A DNA stretch of 64,000 nucleotides from Sphingomicrobium lutaoense (lineage in GTDB: Bacteria > Pseudomonadota > Alphaproteobacteria > Sphingomonadales > Sphingomonadaceae), in contig NZ_JACICF010000002.1 in assembly GCF_014195685.1 (NCBI RefSeq), forward strand, positions 1 to 64,000, written 5' to 3'. The notes beneath the pieces were generated by a model that worked only from the letters and a program-made list of their open reading frames with translations, was not told the origin of the DNA and made no database searches. A program made the translations under genes and the position numbers. Position 1 is the first letter of the stretch, and each line of letters starts with the position of its first letter. Shown here one piece after another: positions 9,277 through 18,280 of the stretch.

Positions 9277-9558
9277 TCAACTGCCCTGGAAGGGTTTGCG
9301 CTGCATCTTGCGCAGACCGTCCTGGGTATCTTCTTCCATCATGTCCCATTCGGCCTGGGTCTTGCAGATCTGGCGAGCGCGAAGACGCGTGCCCACGGGC
9401 GGAGGCATCTTCTTGCACACATAGGCGTTCGGTCCGCCCTTTTCTTCCTGCGTCTTCTTGGCTGCTTCGGCAGCCGCGGCCTCTTCGGCCGGACCCGCCG
9501 CATAAGCCATGGCGGGAATGCCCGCGACCATGAAGGCGGCGATGATTACATTACGCAT
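9277..9558 (-). CDS. small secreted protein, paralogue of 9574-9852
   Basis: A 93-residue protein with a signal peptide (MRNVIIAAFMVAGIPAMAYA), an Ala/Glu-rich linker, and a two-cysteine module NAYVCKKMPPPVGTRL followed by RQICKTQAEWDMMEEDTQD and GLRKM. The same module recurs in the adjacent upstream gene with over half of positions identical, so the pair arose by tandem duplication. The two cysteines (in VCKK and ICKT) are conserved in both and could form a disulphide in the periplasm. Comparable short proteins with a GSRL...C-(R/K)-T pattern occur widely in sphingomonads, but I know no assigned function. Confidence 0.8.
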   Translation of the reverse strand: MRNVIIAAFMVAGIPAMAYAAGPAEEAAAAEAAKKTQEEKGGPNAYVCKKMPPPVGTRLRARQICKTQAEWDMMEEDTQDGLRKMQRKPFQGS

Positions 9559-9573
9559 GGGGGTAGCTCCTCT

Positions 9574-9852
9574 TCATTGACCCGAGATCGAGTTGCGCAT
9601 CTTGCGCAGCCCGTCCTGCATGTCCGTCTCCAACATCTTCCAATTCGCCTTGGTCTTGCAAATCTGCCGCGGTCCGAGGCGCGAGCCTACGGGTGGCGGG
9701 AATTTCTTGCAGACATAGGCGTTGGCATCATCATCCTTTTCCTGCGTCTTGAGCGCGGCTTCCGCAGCAGCAGCTTCCTCGACCGGGCCGGTGGCGCTGG
9801 CTAGCGCCGGAACGCCTACCAGCAACCCTGCTCCCAAGATCAGCTTTTGCAT
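9574..9852 (-). CDS. small secreted protein, paralogue of 9277-9558
   Basis: A 92-residue protein with signal peptide MQKLILGAGLLVGVPALASA, a linker rich in Glu/Ala, then the module NAYVCKKFPPPVGSRL, RQICKTKANWKMLETDMQD, GLRKM. A strong Shine-Dalgarno AAGGAG precedes the ATG. It is the first gene of a two-gene unit with its paralogue 15 bases downstream. The signal peptides of the two copies have diverged more than the cysteine module, which argues that the mature module is the selected part. Function unknown. Confidence 0.8.
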   Translation of the reverse strand: MQKLILGAGLLVGVPALASATGPVEEAAAAEAALKTQEKDDDANAYVCKKFPPPVGSRLGPRQICKTKANWKMLETDMQDGLRKMRNSISGQ

Positions 9853-9977
9853 CGGTATTCTCCTTGGCTTTCACCTCGTCGAAACCGCTCCACAACCTGC
9901 AAGAATAACCATTTTAGTCTTCAGCGTCCAGAAACTGGCGCTGGACAAGGATTGCCCACCTGCCGCACGGTGCGGAC

Positions 9978-11420
9978 ATGGGGGATCAGGCAACACTCGT
10001 CCATGCAGCGTTGCAGCAGGACGACGAGGAAAAAGCAGCCGAGCTTCTGCGAAAGGCTGCGCGAAAACGACCAACGGCGCAGGCCGCCGCGCAACTGGCG
10101 CAACTGGCGCGGAGCATGGACCGCAACGACCTTGCCTTGCCGCTGGTCGATCGGCTCGCGCCGGGCCTGCAGCGCGACATGTTCGCCCTGTATTTGCGTG
10201 GCGAGATGGGCGAAGCGGTCGCCCGCCAGACCGGCCGTCGCCTTGAAGGCCATCGCCAACCCGATGGCATGATCCTGCAATATGCGGGCGCGCTGGAAGC
10301 CGAGGGGCGGCAGGACGAGGCCATCGCTCTCCTCTCCGACCTTCTCGAGGATTATCCAGACTGGATCGCGGGGCAGCAATGCCTCGCACAATTGCAATGG
10401 ACCTTGCGGCATGACGACCCGGCAAGCGGATTTGCGAAGGCGGTCAAGGCGCGGCCCGACCATGAGTTGCTTCACGCGGCCTGGCTGGGAACGCTCAAGA
10501 GCATGGAGGATCATGCGCGGCTGGCAGAGCTTCTCCCGCAGATCGAAGCGGCCTTCCCTTCCTCGCAGCTGATCCGGATGGTTGCCGCCGAAGCCTATAG
10601 CGAGATGGGCCAGACCGACATGGCCGATACGCGTTTCACGGATCTCCGGAGCGTCGCCGATCCTTCCTTCGATGCCGCGCGGATGCGGCATGAAATGCGC
10701 GCCGGACGGCCGTGCGAAGCGGCCCGTATCGGTGCGGGCGCGGTGGCATCGCACGGTGCGCCCGAATGCTGGGCCTGGCTGGGCGCGGCGCTACGCGCGC
10801 TTTCCGATCCGCAGGCCGACTGGTTCTATCGCGGCGATGCGCTTTTCAGCATCCAGACGATCGCGCTCGACGAGCCGCAACGCGCTTCGCTGGCCAAACT
10901 GCTGCGCTCGATCCACCGGGGTTCGGGGCCGCCGTTCGGGCAAAGCCCGCGCGGGGGGACCCAGACGCTGGGGCCCTTATTGAAACGGCGCGACAAGCCG
11001 ATCATCGCGCTACGGAGAGCCTTGAAGAAAGCGGTGCGCAGCTATGTCGATGCGTTGCCGCCCGTCGAGCCCCGTCATCCCTTCCTTGCGCGGCCTCGCG
11101 AGGCATTTCGTTTCGAGGGGGCCTGGTCGATCCGGCTGCTGCCCGAGGGTCATCATGTCGCGCATATCCACAGCCATGGCTGGATCAGCTCGGCGCTTTA
11201 TGTCGACCTGCCCGAGGGCATGGGGGACGATCCGGATCGCAAGGGTTGGCTCGATATCGGGGTTCCGCCGATCAATCCCGAGGGACGCATCGAGCCGCTT
11301 GGGAGCATTGCGCCCGCGCCATTGAAGCTGGCGCTCTTTCCTTCGATCTTCTGGCACGGCACCCGCCCCTTCGACGCGGGCGAGCGGCTGACCGTCGCGT
11401 TCGACGTCGTTCCGCGCTGA
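9978..11420 (+). CDS. TPR-repeat protein with C-terminal 2OG-Fe(II) oxygenase-like domain
   Basis: A 480-residue cytosolic protein. Residues 1-270 are helical repeats of TPR type (for example QYAGALEAEGRQDEAIALLS). The last 140 residues match the putative 2OG-Fe(II) oxygenase family (2OG-FeII_Oxy_5): AHIHSHGWISSALYVDLPEG provides the first metal histidine region, FPSIFWHGTRPF the distal histidine, and ERLTVAFDV the 2-oxoglutarate-binding arginine region. It faces the TonB-dependent receptor tail-to-tail. I recall proteins of this type beside TonB receptors in sphingomonads and Caulobacter. Substrate unknown. Confidence 0.75.
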   Translation: MGDQATLVHAALQQDDEEKAAELLRKAARKRPTAQAAAQLAQLARSMDRNDLALPLVDRLAPGLQRDMFALYLRGEMGEAVARQTGRRLEGHRQPDGMILQYAGALEAEGRQDEAIALLSDLLEDYPDWIAGQQCLAQLQWTLRHDDPASGFAKAVKARPDHELLHAAWLGTLKSMEDHARLAELLPQIEAAFPSSQLIRMVAAEAYSEMGQTDMADTRFTDLRSVADPSFDAARMRHEMRAGRPCEAARIGAGAVASHGAPECWAWLGAALRALSDPQADWFYRGDALFSIQTIALDEPQRASLAKLLRSIHRGSGPPFGQSPRGGTQTLGPLLKRRDKPIIALRRALKKAVRSYVDALPPVEPRHPFLARPREAFRFEGAWSIRLLPEGHHVAHIHSHGWISSALYVDLPEGMGDDPDRKGWLDIGVPPINPEGRIEPLGSIAPAPLKLALFPSIFWHGTRPFDAGERLTVAFDVVPR

Positions 11421-11469
11421 CTGCCTGCCGCGCGAACGGAGCGGCGGCCATCATCCGTTTCAGGCAAAG

Positions 11470-11499
11470 AAAAAGGGGCGGGACCGAAGTCCCACCCCC
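11470..11499 (-). terminator. intrinsic terminator of the TonB-dependent receptor gene
   Basis: On the minus strand a stem GGGGTGGGAC-TTCG-GTCCCGCCCC (11499-11475, one G.U pair, stable UUCG loop) is followed by five T. It lies between two convergent genes. Confidence 0.85.
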
Positions 11500-11520
11500 A
11501 ATTCTTTCCTGTGCTGACGC

Positions 11521-14500
11521 TTAGAAGCGCAGCGTGCCGCTCACGAAGAGGAAGCGACCGACCGGGTCATAAGTACCGGCCCAGGTGTTGGCGTTATCCG
11601 TACCATAAGCCGACGGCACCAGCGGCGGCGACTTGTCGAGGATGTTGTTCACACCCACGCGGAAACCGAATTCGTCGGTCACGTCGAAGTTGACGCTCGC
11701 GTCGAAATAGTTGTGCGCGTCGATGTTGCCGTTGGCATCGGGCGTACCCGAGAAGGCGCGATCCGGATCGTTGATGAACTGGTCGAGTTCAACCGATCCG
11801 ATGTGGCGCCAGCGGAACGAGAGGCCAACGCCGCTGTCGAAGTTGTACGCCGCACGGAACGTGTGGCGCCATTCCGGCTGCGGGAAGCCGCAGAAGGAAC
11901 CGACATAGCCGGCGCAGTCGACGATCGCGTCACCACCAGCGACGGGGATGCCGCTGTTGGCAGCATATTCCATCAGGTAGGAGCCCTGCAGGTCGAGGTT
12001 CAGACGACCAGCGCCCAGACCACGATTGTAGGACACGCCAACGTCGATACCTTCAGTGGTGATACCACCGATGTTCTGCTGGGTGTTGACGATGAAGCCG
12101 TTCTGACCGGCCCAGAGCGAACCCGAGATCGGGTCACGCTGGACGAGCGAGCAGAACAGGGCGTCACCCGTCAGTGCGCACTGACGCAGGATGGTTTCCG
12201 CACCGATGCCCGAGATCGCATCTTCGACTTCGATGTCGAAATAGTCGACCGTGGCAACGAAGCCCGGAAGGATCGAACCGCCTTCGATCACCACACCGGC
12301 GGTAATCGTGTCAGCCTTTTCCGGGTTCACGTTCGGGTTACCGCCACCGATCTGGTTGTACTGATCGGCCGGCGACGGAGCGATCGAACCATACTGGCCA
12401 GCCGTCACACCGGTGTTGGCGCACTGCGCCGCGGTGAATTCAGGCGTCGGACCCGAGCAGGGGTCGGTACCCGACCAGAGGCCAAGAGCCTGCGGCGAGA
12501 ACAGTTCGAGAATGTTCGCAGCACGCACCGCGCGGTTGTAGCCGCCACGGAACTTGACTTCGGGGATCGGCGAGTATTCGGCCAACAGCTTGTAAGTGTC
12601 GGTCGTCGCACCCGTCGAATAGTCGGAGTAGCGATAGCCGGCTTCGAGAGCCAGGCGGTTCACACCCGGAACGTCGGTGATGATCGGGACGAGGATTTCC
12701 GCGAAGACATCCTTCACGTCGAATTCACCCGAGACCGACGGCGAGGGACCACCCTGACCGGCGAGATCACCCGAAGCGAAAGCGACGTCCGAATCGAGCG
12801 CCAGGATTTCCTGACGATATTCGGCACCGACAACCGCCGAGACGGGCTCGTCAGCAACGATGTTGAAGAGATCGCCGGTGATGTAGCCGGTAGCGACCCA
12901 TTCTTCGGTTTCACCCTTCTGGAGACCCGGCGTAAGAACATAGTTCAGAGCGCCCTGGGTCACGCCGTTACGCGGATCGTTGACAAGACCCTGACCCTGG
13001 AAGGGGTTGTAGGGAACGCAGCCGTTCGCACGAGCGATCGGATCGGCGCAAACCACCTGACCGTTGACTTCGACCGCCTGGATCGCGTCGCGCAGACGCG
13101 AGAAGCTGAAGTCGTTGGTGTAGAAGTTCGAGTAGATGGTCGTGCCATACTGCGCGCTCATGTCGTAGCTGAAGCGCTCGGTGATGTCGCCGCGCACGCC
13201 AGCAACCGCACGGTAGCCGGTGTGACGGAGGTCGGCGTTACGACCACCACCTTCGACGTTACGCTTACCGATCAGGATCGGAACAACGCGGTCAACGGCG
13301 GTATCGCCGGCACCAGCCTGGCCGTCGATGGCGGCGCAGAGCGCGTCGCCCTGAGCAGCCGTCAGCAGCGGGCTGTCGCACGAGAGGTTGTAGACTTCAC
13401 CGAAGAAGGTGCCCGATTCGGCGATCTGCGCGTCCGAACGGTCATCCATGAACATGAATTCGGCATAGGCTTCCGCCGCGTCCGAGATTTCATAGTTGGC
13501 GAAGGCACCAGCGGTCCAACGGACGTCGGGACGCTGGAAGAAGTTGACCGGCGCGTAGTTGTACGGCGGGCCACCCGGCTTACCGAAGCCCGAGAAGTCA
13601 TCCGAACCGTCGGCAACACCGAAGAAGAAGCCACCGAAGGTCGGGTCGACCACGGTCGCGTTCGGCGAGTTGAACGAACCACCGCAACGTCCTGCGGTGT
13701 TGATGGCGCAAGCCGAATAGTCGCGGTTGCCCTGGAGGATCGAACCGATGCGACGATAGCCAACATAGCCGACGACATTGCCGCGGCCGTCATCGAAGCC
13801 GGCGCCGATGGTCAGCTGCGCGTCGAAGGTATCACCATCGACGACGTTGCCCCGCGGATATTCGTAGCCGCGCGCGTCAAGCGCTTCGCGGATCGAACGG
13901 CCGTTGAAGCTTTCGTCGTTGCGGTTGTCATGCTGGTAGACGCCGTAGGTGGCATCGAGCTGCACGCCTTCGAAATCGGTGTCCATGATGAAGTTGACAA
14001 CGCCGGCGACGGCGTCGGCACCGTAGGTCGACGAAGCGCCACCGGTGAGGACTTCAACACGGCTCACGAGCGAAGCCGGGATCTGGTTAAGGTCGGCCGC
14101 GGGCAGGAAGGGATCGCCCGGCTGCAGACGGCGGCCGTTGACGAGAACCAGCGTACGAGCAGTGCCGAGGCCGCGAAGGTCCACGGTTGCCGTACCGGTC
14201 GCGCCGTTGGCGACGAACGCGGTCTGGCCCGGAGTGACCTGCGGAAGCGAGTTGACGAGGTCTTCAACGCGGGTCGTGCCGACCTGGGCGATGGCCTCTT
14301 CGCCGACCACGGTAACCGGGCTGGCGCTTTCAACGTTCGGGCGCGCAATACGCGTACCCGTGATGACGATCGGGTCGCTGCCCTGGAGGACTTCACCCTG
14401 TGCATCGACGTCGGTCGAAACCTGTTCGACCGGGCCGGTGTCGTCATCGGCGTCTTGTGCGAACGCCGGGCTGGCAAAAGCCATGCCGGCGATCACGGTG

Positions 14501-14535
14501 CTCGTCAGCAACGAGCTCTTGTGAAACTTCTTCAT
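11521..14535 (-). CDS. TonB-dependent receptor
   Basis: A 1004-residue outer-membrane receptor. Signal peptide MKKFHKSSLLTSTVIAGMAF..AFA, then the TonB box DPIVITGTRI near residue 53, plug domain (VEDLVNSLPQVTPGQ, DLRGLGTARTLVLVNGRR) to about residue 190, and a long beta-barrel ending in the outer-membrane C-terminal signature GRFLFVSGTLRF. This is the sphingomonad branch with large extracellular loops, used for uptake of siderophores, carbohydrates or peptides; the ligand is unknown. Start at 14535 is set by AAGGGGAAC just upstream. The plus-strand open frame of 960 codons across this gene is an antisense shadow. Confidence 0.95.
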   Translation of the reverse strand: MKKFHKSSLLTSTVIAGMAFASPAFAQDADDDTGPVEQVSTDVDAQGEVLQGSDPIVITGTRIARPNVESASPVTVVGEEAIAQVGTTRVEDLVNSLPQVTPGQTAFVANGATGTATVDLRGLGTARTLVLVNGRRLQPGDPFLPAADLNQIPASLVSRVEVLTGGASSTYGADAVAGVVNFIMDTDFEGVQLDATYGVYQHDNRNDESFNGRSIREALDARGYEYPRGNVVDGDTFDAQLTIGAGFDDGRGNVVGYVGYRRIGSILQGNRDYSACAINTAGRCGGSFNSPNATVVDPTFGGFFFGVADGSDDFSGFGKPGGPPYNYAPVNFFQRPDVRWTAGAFANYEISDAAEAYAEFMFMDDRSDAQIAESGTFFGEVYNLSCDSPLLTAAQGDALCAAIDGQAGAGDTAVDRVVPILIGKRNVEGGGRNADLRHTGYRAVAGVRGDITERFSYDMSAQYGTTIYSNFYTNDFSFSRLRDAIQAVEVNGQVVCADPIARANGCVPYNPFQGQGLVNDPRNGVTQGALNYVLTPGLQKGETEEWVATGYITGDLFNIVADEPVSAVVGAEYRQEILALDSDVAFASGDLAGQGGPSPSVSGEFDVKDVFAEILVPIITDVPGVNRLALEAGYRYSDYSTGATTDTYKLLAEYSPIPEVKFRGGYNRAVRAANILELFSPQALGLWSGTDPCSGPTPEFTAAQCANTGVTAGQYGSIAPSPADQYNQIGGGNPNVNPEKADTITAGVVIEGGSILPGFVATVDYFDIEVEDAISGIGAETILRQCALTGDALFCSLVQRDPISGSLWAGQNGFIVNTQQNIGGITTEGIDVGVSYNRGLGAGRLNLDLQGSYLMEYAANSGIPVAGGDAIVDCAGYVGSFCGFPQPEWRHTFRAAYNFDSGVGLSFRWRHIGSVELDQFINDPDRAFSGTPDANGNIDAHNYFDASVNFDVTDEFGFRVGVNNILDKSPPLVPSAYGTDNANTWAGTYDPVGRFLFVSGTLRF

Positions 14536-14853
14536 TATGTTCCCCTTCATCTCTGCGCCCCGGGCGCAAGGAAAGTCACACGTACCGAAAATTAGCATTC
14601 GGCATCGGTGCCGCCTCTACGGTGAAGGAAAGCGCACACGCAATCATTGTATGGGGGGGGATCGGTTTTCGTGACTGCTGTGTGACTTTTGGAACACAAC
14701 CCCTTTTTGGAGGCCGTGCCGTTACGGGATGGCGGAAAATTGAGTCTTTCGGGCATTCGCGAGCCTACGGGGCTCCGTTCGGCTTGCGCCTCGCGCGCGG
14801 GTGGATGATAGTGCCGCCGATCCCATCCCATTTGCCGACAGGACATGCCTTCC
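14536..14853. other. 318-base intergenic region between divergent genes
   Basis: Holds the upstream regions of the TonB-dependent receptor (leftward) and the small exported protein (rightward). It includes a run of eight G at about 14653-14660 and AT-richer stretches. No convincing promoter pair or conserved RNA was recognised. Confidence 0.5.
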
Positions 14854-15357
14854 ATGATTCGACCGTTCGCCCCCCTGATAATCGCCAGCCTTCTCGCCGT
14901 TCCGGCCGCGGCGCAATCCGATGGCTCCAAGGTGCAGCGGGTGGTGGCCTGCCGGACCATTGCCGACGATGCCGAGCGATTGGTCTGCTACGACCGGGAA
15001 AGCGCGGCGCTGGGCGCGGCTCTCGAGAGCGATGAAGTGGTGGTGGTTAGCCGCGAACAGGCGGTCGAGGCGCGGCGCGAACTGTTCGGTTTCTCTAGCC
15101 CCAATTTCGCGGGCCTCCTCGGCGATGAGGACAATCTCGACAAGGTCGAGGTCGAGGTCGCTTCGGCGCAGATGAGCGGGCATGGCGATTTGGTCGTCGC
15201 GATGAAGGACGGGAGCGTCTGGCGACAGATCGACGACCGGCAGATGGGCCGCCTGCCCAAGGCGGGCACCAGCGCGACCATCGAGAAAGCGATGATGGGA
15301 AGCTACGAGATGAAGATCGACGGTCGCCGCTCGATCAAGGTGCGGCGGATCCGCTAG
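14854..15357 (+). CDS. small exported hypothetical protein
   Basis: About 167 residues starting MIRPFAPLIIASLLAVPAAAQ, a clear signal peptide. The mature part has CRTIADDAERLVCYDRESAAL, a two-cysteine motif seen in many small exported proteobacterial proteins, and then a beta-rich part (VEVEVASAQMSGHGDLVVAM, VWRQIDDRQ) that may be an OB-like fold. AGGA at 14840-14843 is 10 bases from this ATG but only one base from the earlier ATG at 14845, so 14854 is preferred. Ends next to the convergent DUF2093 gene with no gap. Confidence 0.7.
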   Translation: MIRPFAPLIIASLLAVPAAAQSDGSKVQRVVACRTIADDAERLVCYDRESAALGAALESDEVVVVSREQAVEARRELFGFSSPNFAGLLGDEDNLDKVEVEVASAQMSGHGDLVVAMKDGSVWRQIDDRQMGRLPKAGTSATIEKAMMGSYEMKIDGRRSIKVRRIR

Positions 15358-15570
15358 CTAGAAGCTGGAGCCGCGCTGTTCGGCCGCGAGGCTGGCGGCG
15401 GCATCGACATAGGCTTCCTGGCGCGCCACCGACCAGTAGCGAAGCTGTTCGAGCGGGATTTCCACGCCGGTCACCGCACAGCGCACATGATCGCCGTTCG
15501 ACAGCACCCGGAAAGTGGCGTCCATGTAATGGATTTTCGCTTCGCGGCCGCGTCCGCCCATCAACATCAT
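15358..15570 (-). CDS. DUF2093 family protein
   Basis: A 70-residue protein with the family core EAKIHYMDATFRVLSNGDHV, RCAVTGVEIPLEQLRYWSV and RQEAYVDA. DUF2093 is a small alphaproteobacterial family of unknown function with a cysteine in R-C-A-V-T-G. Its ATG overlaps the xseA stop as ATGA, so it is translationally coupled to xseA. Confidence 0.9.
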   Translation of the reverse strand: MMLMGGRGREAKIHYMDATFRVLSNGDHVRCAVTGVEIPLEQLRYWSVARQEAYVDAAASLAAEQRGSSF

Positions 15571-17024
15571 TCGTCTCCGCTATCGCCGGGCGCGTCGAAC
15601 AGCCCGGGCTGGTTGGCGGTGCGATAGGACTTGCGCGGCTTTCGCGCAACCGGCGCGGTCTTTCGCGGCGCGCTGCCCGCACCTTCGCTGCCTTCGGGCA
15701 CGGCATGGACCTGGCCATCGGCGAAATGGAGAGATAGACGCGCGGCCTCGCGGGCATCGGCGGCTCGAGTGAGCGTGCGCCCGTCGCCATCGGTGATGCG
15801 GGCATAGCCGCGCGACAGCGGCTTGTCGGGATGCGCGAGCTGGGCAAGTCGCCAGAGCCCCGCGAGCCGTTCCTCGCCGCGATGGATCTTCTGGTCAATG
15901 AGCCGACGGTCGAGCCGACCTGCGACGGCGGCGAGGTCGCCATGCGCGCGCTGGGCCCGCGCGCCGAGCGCGCGCGACAGGCGGTCGCCGAGATCGTCCA
16001 CCCTCTGTTCGCGCTGGTCGATCAGCTGGAGCGGCGAAGGAAGGCGCGCGGCGACATGGCCCAGCCGCTCGGCGCTGCGGTCGAGTCCGCGTCCCAGTGC
16101 CTTGCCTGCGCGAAAGCCCAGTTCCCCGACATAGTTGACGAGTTCGCGGCGCACCGGGACCGCCATTTCGGCAGCGGCGGTGGGCGTGGGCGCACGCTTG
16201 TCGGCGGCATGGTCGATGAGCGTGGTGTCAGTCTCATGGCCGACCGCGCTGATGAGCGGGATGGTGCAGTCGGCGGCGGCGCGCACCACCACTTCCTCGT
16301 TGAAGGCCCAGAGGTCTTCGATCGAGCCGCCGCCGCGCGCGACGATCATCAAATCGGGACGCGGCAAGGGACCATCGCCCGTCAGTGCCGCCATGCCGCG
16401 GATGGCGGCGGCGATCGCGGGGGCGGCGGCTTCGCCCTGCACCGGCACGGGCCAGACCAGCACATGGGTCGGACAACGGTCTTCGAGGCGGTGGAGAATG
16501 TCGCGGATGACCGCGCCGGTGGGACTGGTGATCACCCCGATGACGCGGGGGAAATAGGGCAGTTCGCGCTTGCGTTCGGGGGCAAAAAGCCCCTCGGCGG
16601 CGAGCGCCTTGCGGCGGCGGTCGAGCAGCGCCATCAGCGCGCCTTCGCCCGCCAGTTCCATGCTCGCGACGCTGATCTGATATTTGGAACGGCCCGGATA
16701 GGTGGTGATCTTGCCGGTCGCCACGACCTCGGCGCCGTCTTCGGGCTGGAAGGCTAGCCGCCCCGCCTGCCCGCGCCACAACACGGCATCGAGGCAGCTA
16801 TTTTCGTCCTTCAAGGTGAAATAGCAATGGCCCGAGGCAGCGCGTTTCCATCCCGAGATCTCGCCGCGCACGCGCACATGAGCGAAAGTGCCTTCGACCG
16901 TTCGCTTGAGCGCGCCGGACAATTCGGACACGCTCAGCGCGGGTGCGTTGTCGCCGCGCTCCTGCTTCGCTAACAGGCCCCCGTCGGGCTGGTCGGCGCG
17001 GTCATTCTGTTCAGGGGCTACCAA
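15567..17024 (-). CDS. xseA: exodeoxyribonuclease VII large subunit
   Basis: About 485 residues, normal for XseA. An N-terminal OB domain (ALSVSELSGALKRTVEGTF, VRVRGEISGWKRAASGHCYF) is followed by the catalytic domain with FPRVIGVITSPTGAVIRDIL and the DLMIVARGGGSIEDLWAFNE motif, and a coiled-coil C-terminal region. Together with XseB it degrades single-stranded DNA. The only start that retains the conserved N-terminus appears to be TTG at 17024-17022, which overlaps the ATG of the divergent purD by one base. It heads a two-gene unit with DUF2093. Confidence 0.93.
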   Translation of the reverse strand: MVAPEQNDRADQPDGGLLAKQERGDNAPALSVSELSGALKRTVEGTFAHVRVRGEISGWKRAASGHCYFTLKDENSCLDAVLWRGQAGRLAFQPEDGAEVVATGKITTYPGRSKYQISVASMELAGEGALMALLDRRRKALAAEGLFAPERKRELPYFPRVIGVITSPTGAVIRDILHRLEDRCPTHVLVWPVPVQGEAAAPAIAAAIRGMAALTGDGPLPRPDLMIVARGGGSIEDLWAFNEEVVVRAAADCTIPLISAVGHETDTTLIDHAADKRAPTPTAAAEMAVPVRRELVNYVGELGFRAGKALGRGLDRSAERLGHVAARLPSPLQLIDQREQRVDDLGDRLSRALGARAQRAHGDLAAVAGRLDRRLIDQKIHRGEERLAGLWRLAQLAHPDKPLSRGYARITDGDGRTLTRAADAREAARLSLHFADGQVHAVPEGSEGAGSAPRKTAPVARKPRKSYRTANQPGLFDAPGDSGDE

Positions 17025-18280
17025 TGAAAATCCTTCTTATCGGTTCGGGCGGTCGCGAAGATGCGCTGTGCTGGCGACTTTCGCAATCGCCTGCCTGTGA
17101 AAAACTGGTCGCCGCGCCCGGCAATCCCGGCATGGAACGCTGGGCCGACGAATTGAAGGCGGTCAAAGTCGAGGACCCGGAAGCAATCGTCGCGCTGGCC
17201 CGTGAAGTCGAGGCCGACCTTGTTGTCATCGGACCCGAGGCACCGCTGGTGGCGGGCGCCGCCGATGCACTGGCCGAAGCGGGGATCGCCTGTTTCGGGC
17301 CCAGTGCCAAGGCCGCGCAGCTCGAGGGATCGAAGGGCTTTACCAAGGACCTGTGCAAGCACGCGGGCATTCCAACCGCCGATTATGTCCGGGTCGAGAC
17401 GGTCGATGCGGCGCTGGAGGCGCTGGGCGGGTTCGGCATTCCGGTGGTGATCAAGGCGGACGGGCTGGCCGCGGGTAAGGGCGTGACCGTGGCGCAGAGC
17501 CGCGAGGAAGCCGAAGCGGCGATCCGCGCGGCGGGCGACGGACCGATGGTCATCGAGGAGTTTCTCGAGGGCGAGGAGGCCAGCTTGTTCGCACTGGTCG
17601 ATGGCCGCCAGGTGCGTTTCCTTGCATCGGCGCAGGACCATAAACGCGTGGGCGAAGGCGATACCGGCCCCAATACCGGCGGGATGGGAGCCTATTCTCC
17701 TGCCCCCGTCCTTGACGACACGCTGGCGGCGCGGGCGATGATGGACATCGTCCAGCGTACCGCCGACGCGATGGTGGAGGAAGGCATGCCCTTCCGCGGC
17801 GTGCTGTACGCGGGTCTGATGCTGACCGAGACGGGCCCCAAGCTGATCGAATATAATGTCCGGTTCGGCGATCCCGAATGCGAGGCGATCATGCCGCGCA
17901 TCACCGGCGATTTTGCCGAGATGCTGCACTGCGTCGCGACCGGAAAGCTGGCCGAGATGGATGAGATCATCCTTGAAAGCGCGCATGTGATGACCGTGAT
18001 CATCGCCGCCAAGGGCTATCCGGGCACGCCTGCCAAGGGCGGCGCCATTTCGGGTATCGACGAAGCCGAAGAGGATGGCGCGATCGTCTTCCAGGCGGGC
18101 ACCGCTCGCGACGGCGGGAAACTGGTCTCTTCGGGCGGGCGCGTGCTGGCGGTGACCGCGGCGGGCGACACGCTGGCCAGTGCGCGCGACGCGGCCTATG
18201 CGGCAGCGGAGAAGATCCGTTTTGCCGACGGCTTCTATCGGGGAGATATCGGATGGCGCGAACTGGAGCGAAAGGGATGA
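17024..18280 (+). CDS. purD: phosphoribosylamine--glycine ligase
   Basis: A 418-residue GAR synthetase catalysing the second step of purine biosynthesis. It starts MKILLIGSGGREDALCWRLS, has the ATP-grasp segment PVVIKADGLAAGKGVTVA near residue 145, FLEGEEASLFALVDG, the DHKRVGEGDTGPNTGGMGAY signature and LIEYNVRFGDPECE. Full length and intact. Its stop overlaps the next gene as ATGA. Divergent from xseA with a 1-base overlap of start codons. Confidence 0.97.
   Translation: MKILLIGSGGREDALCWRLSQSPACEKLVAAPGNPGMERWADELKAVKVEDPEAIVALAREVEADLVVIGPEAPLVAGAADALAEAGIACFGPSAKAAQLEGSKGFTKDLCKHAGIPTADYVRVETVDAALEALGGFGIPVVIKADGLAAGKGVTVAQSREEAEAAIRAAGDGPMVIEEFLEGEEASLFALVDGRQVRFLASAQDHKRVGEGDTGPNTGGMGAYSPAPVLDDTLAARAMMDIVQRTADAMVEEGMPFRGVLYAGLMLTETGPKLIEYNVRFGDPECEAIMPRITGDFAEMLHCVATGKLAEMDEIILESAHVMTVIIAAKGYPGTPAKGGAISGIDEAEEDGAIVFQAGTARDGGKLVSSGGRVLAVTAAGDTLASARDAAYAAAEKIRFADGFYRGDIGWRELERKG

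Noticed and set aside
11713-14595. 960-codon plus-strand open frame
   Set aside because: It runs antisense to a complete TonB-dependent receptor with clear plug and barrel motifs; its translation is Arg/Asp/Val-rich without domains, as expected from GC-rich antisense frames.
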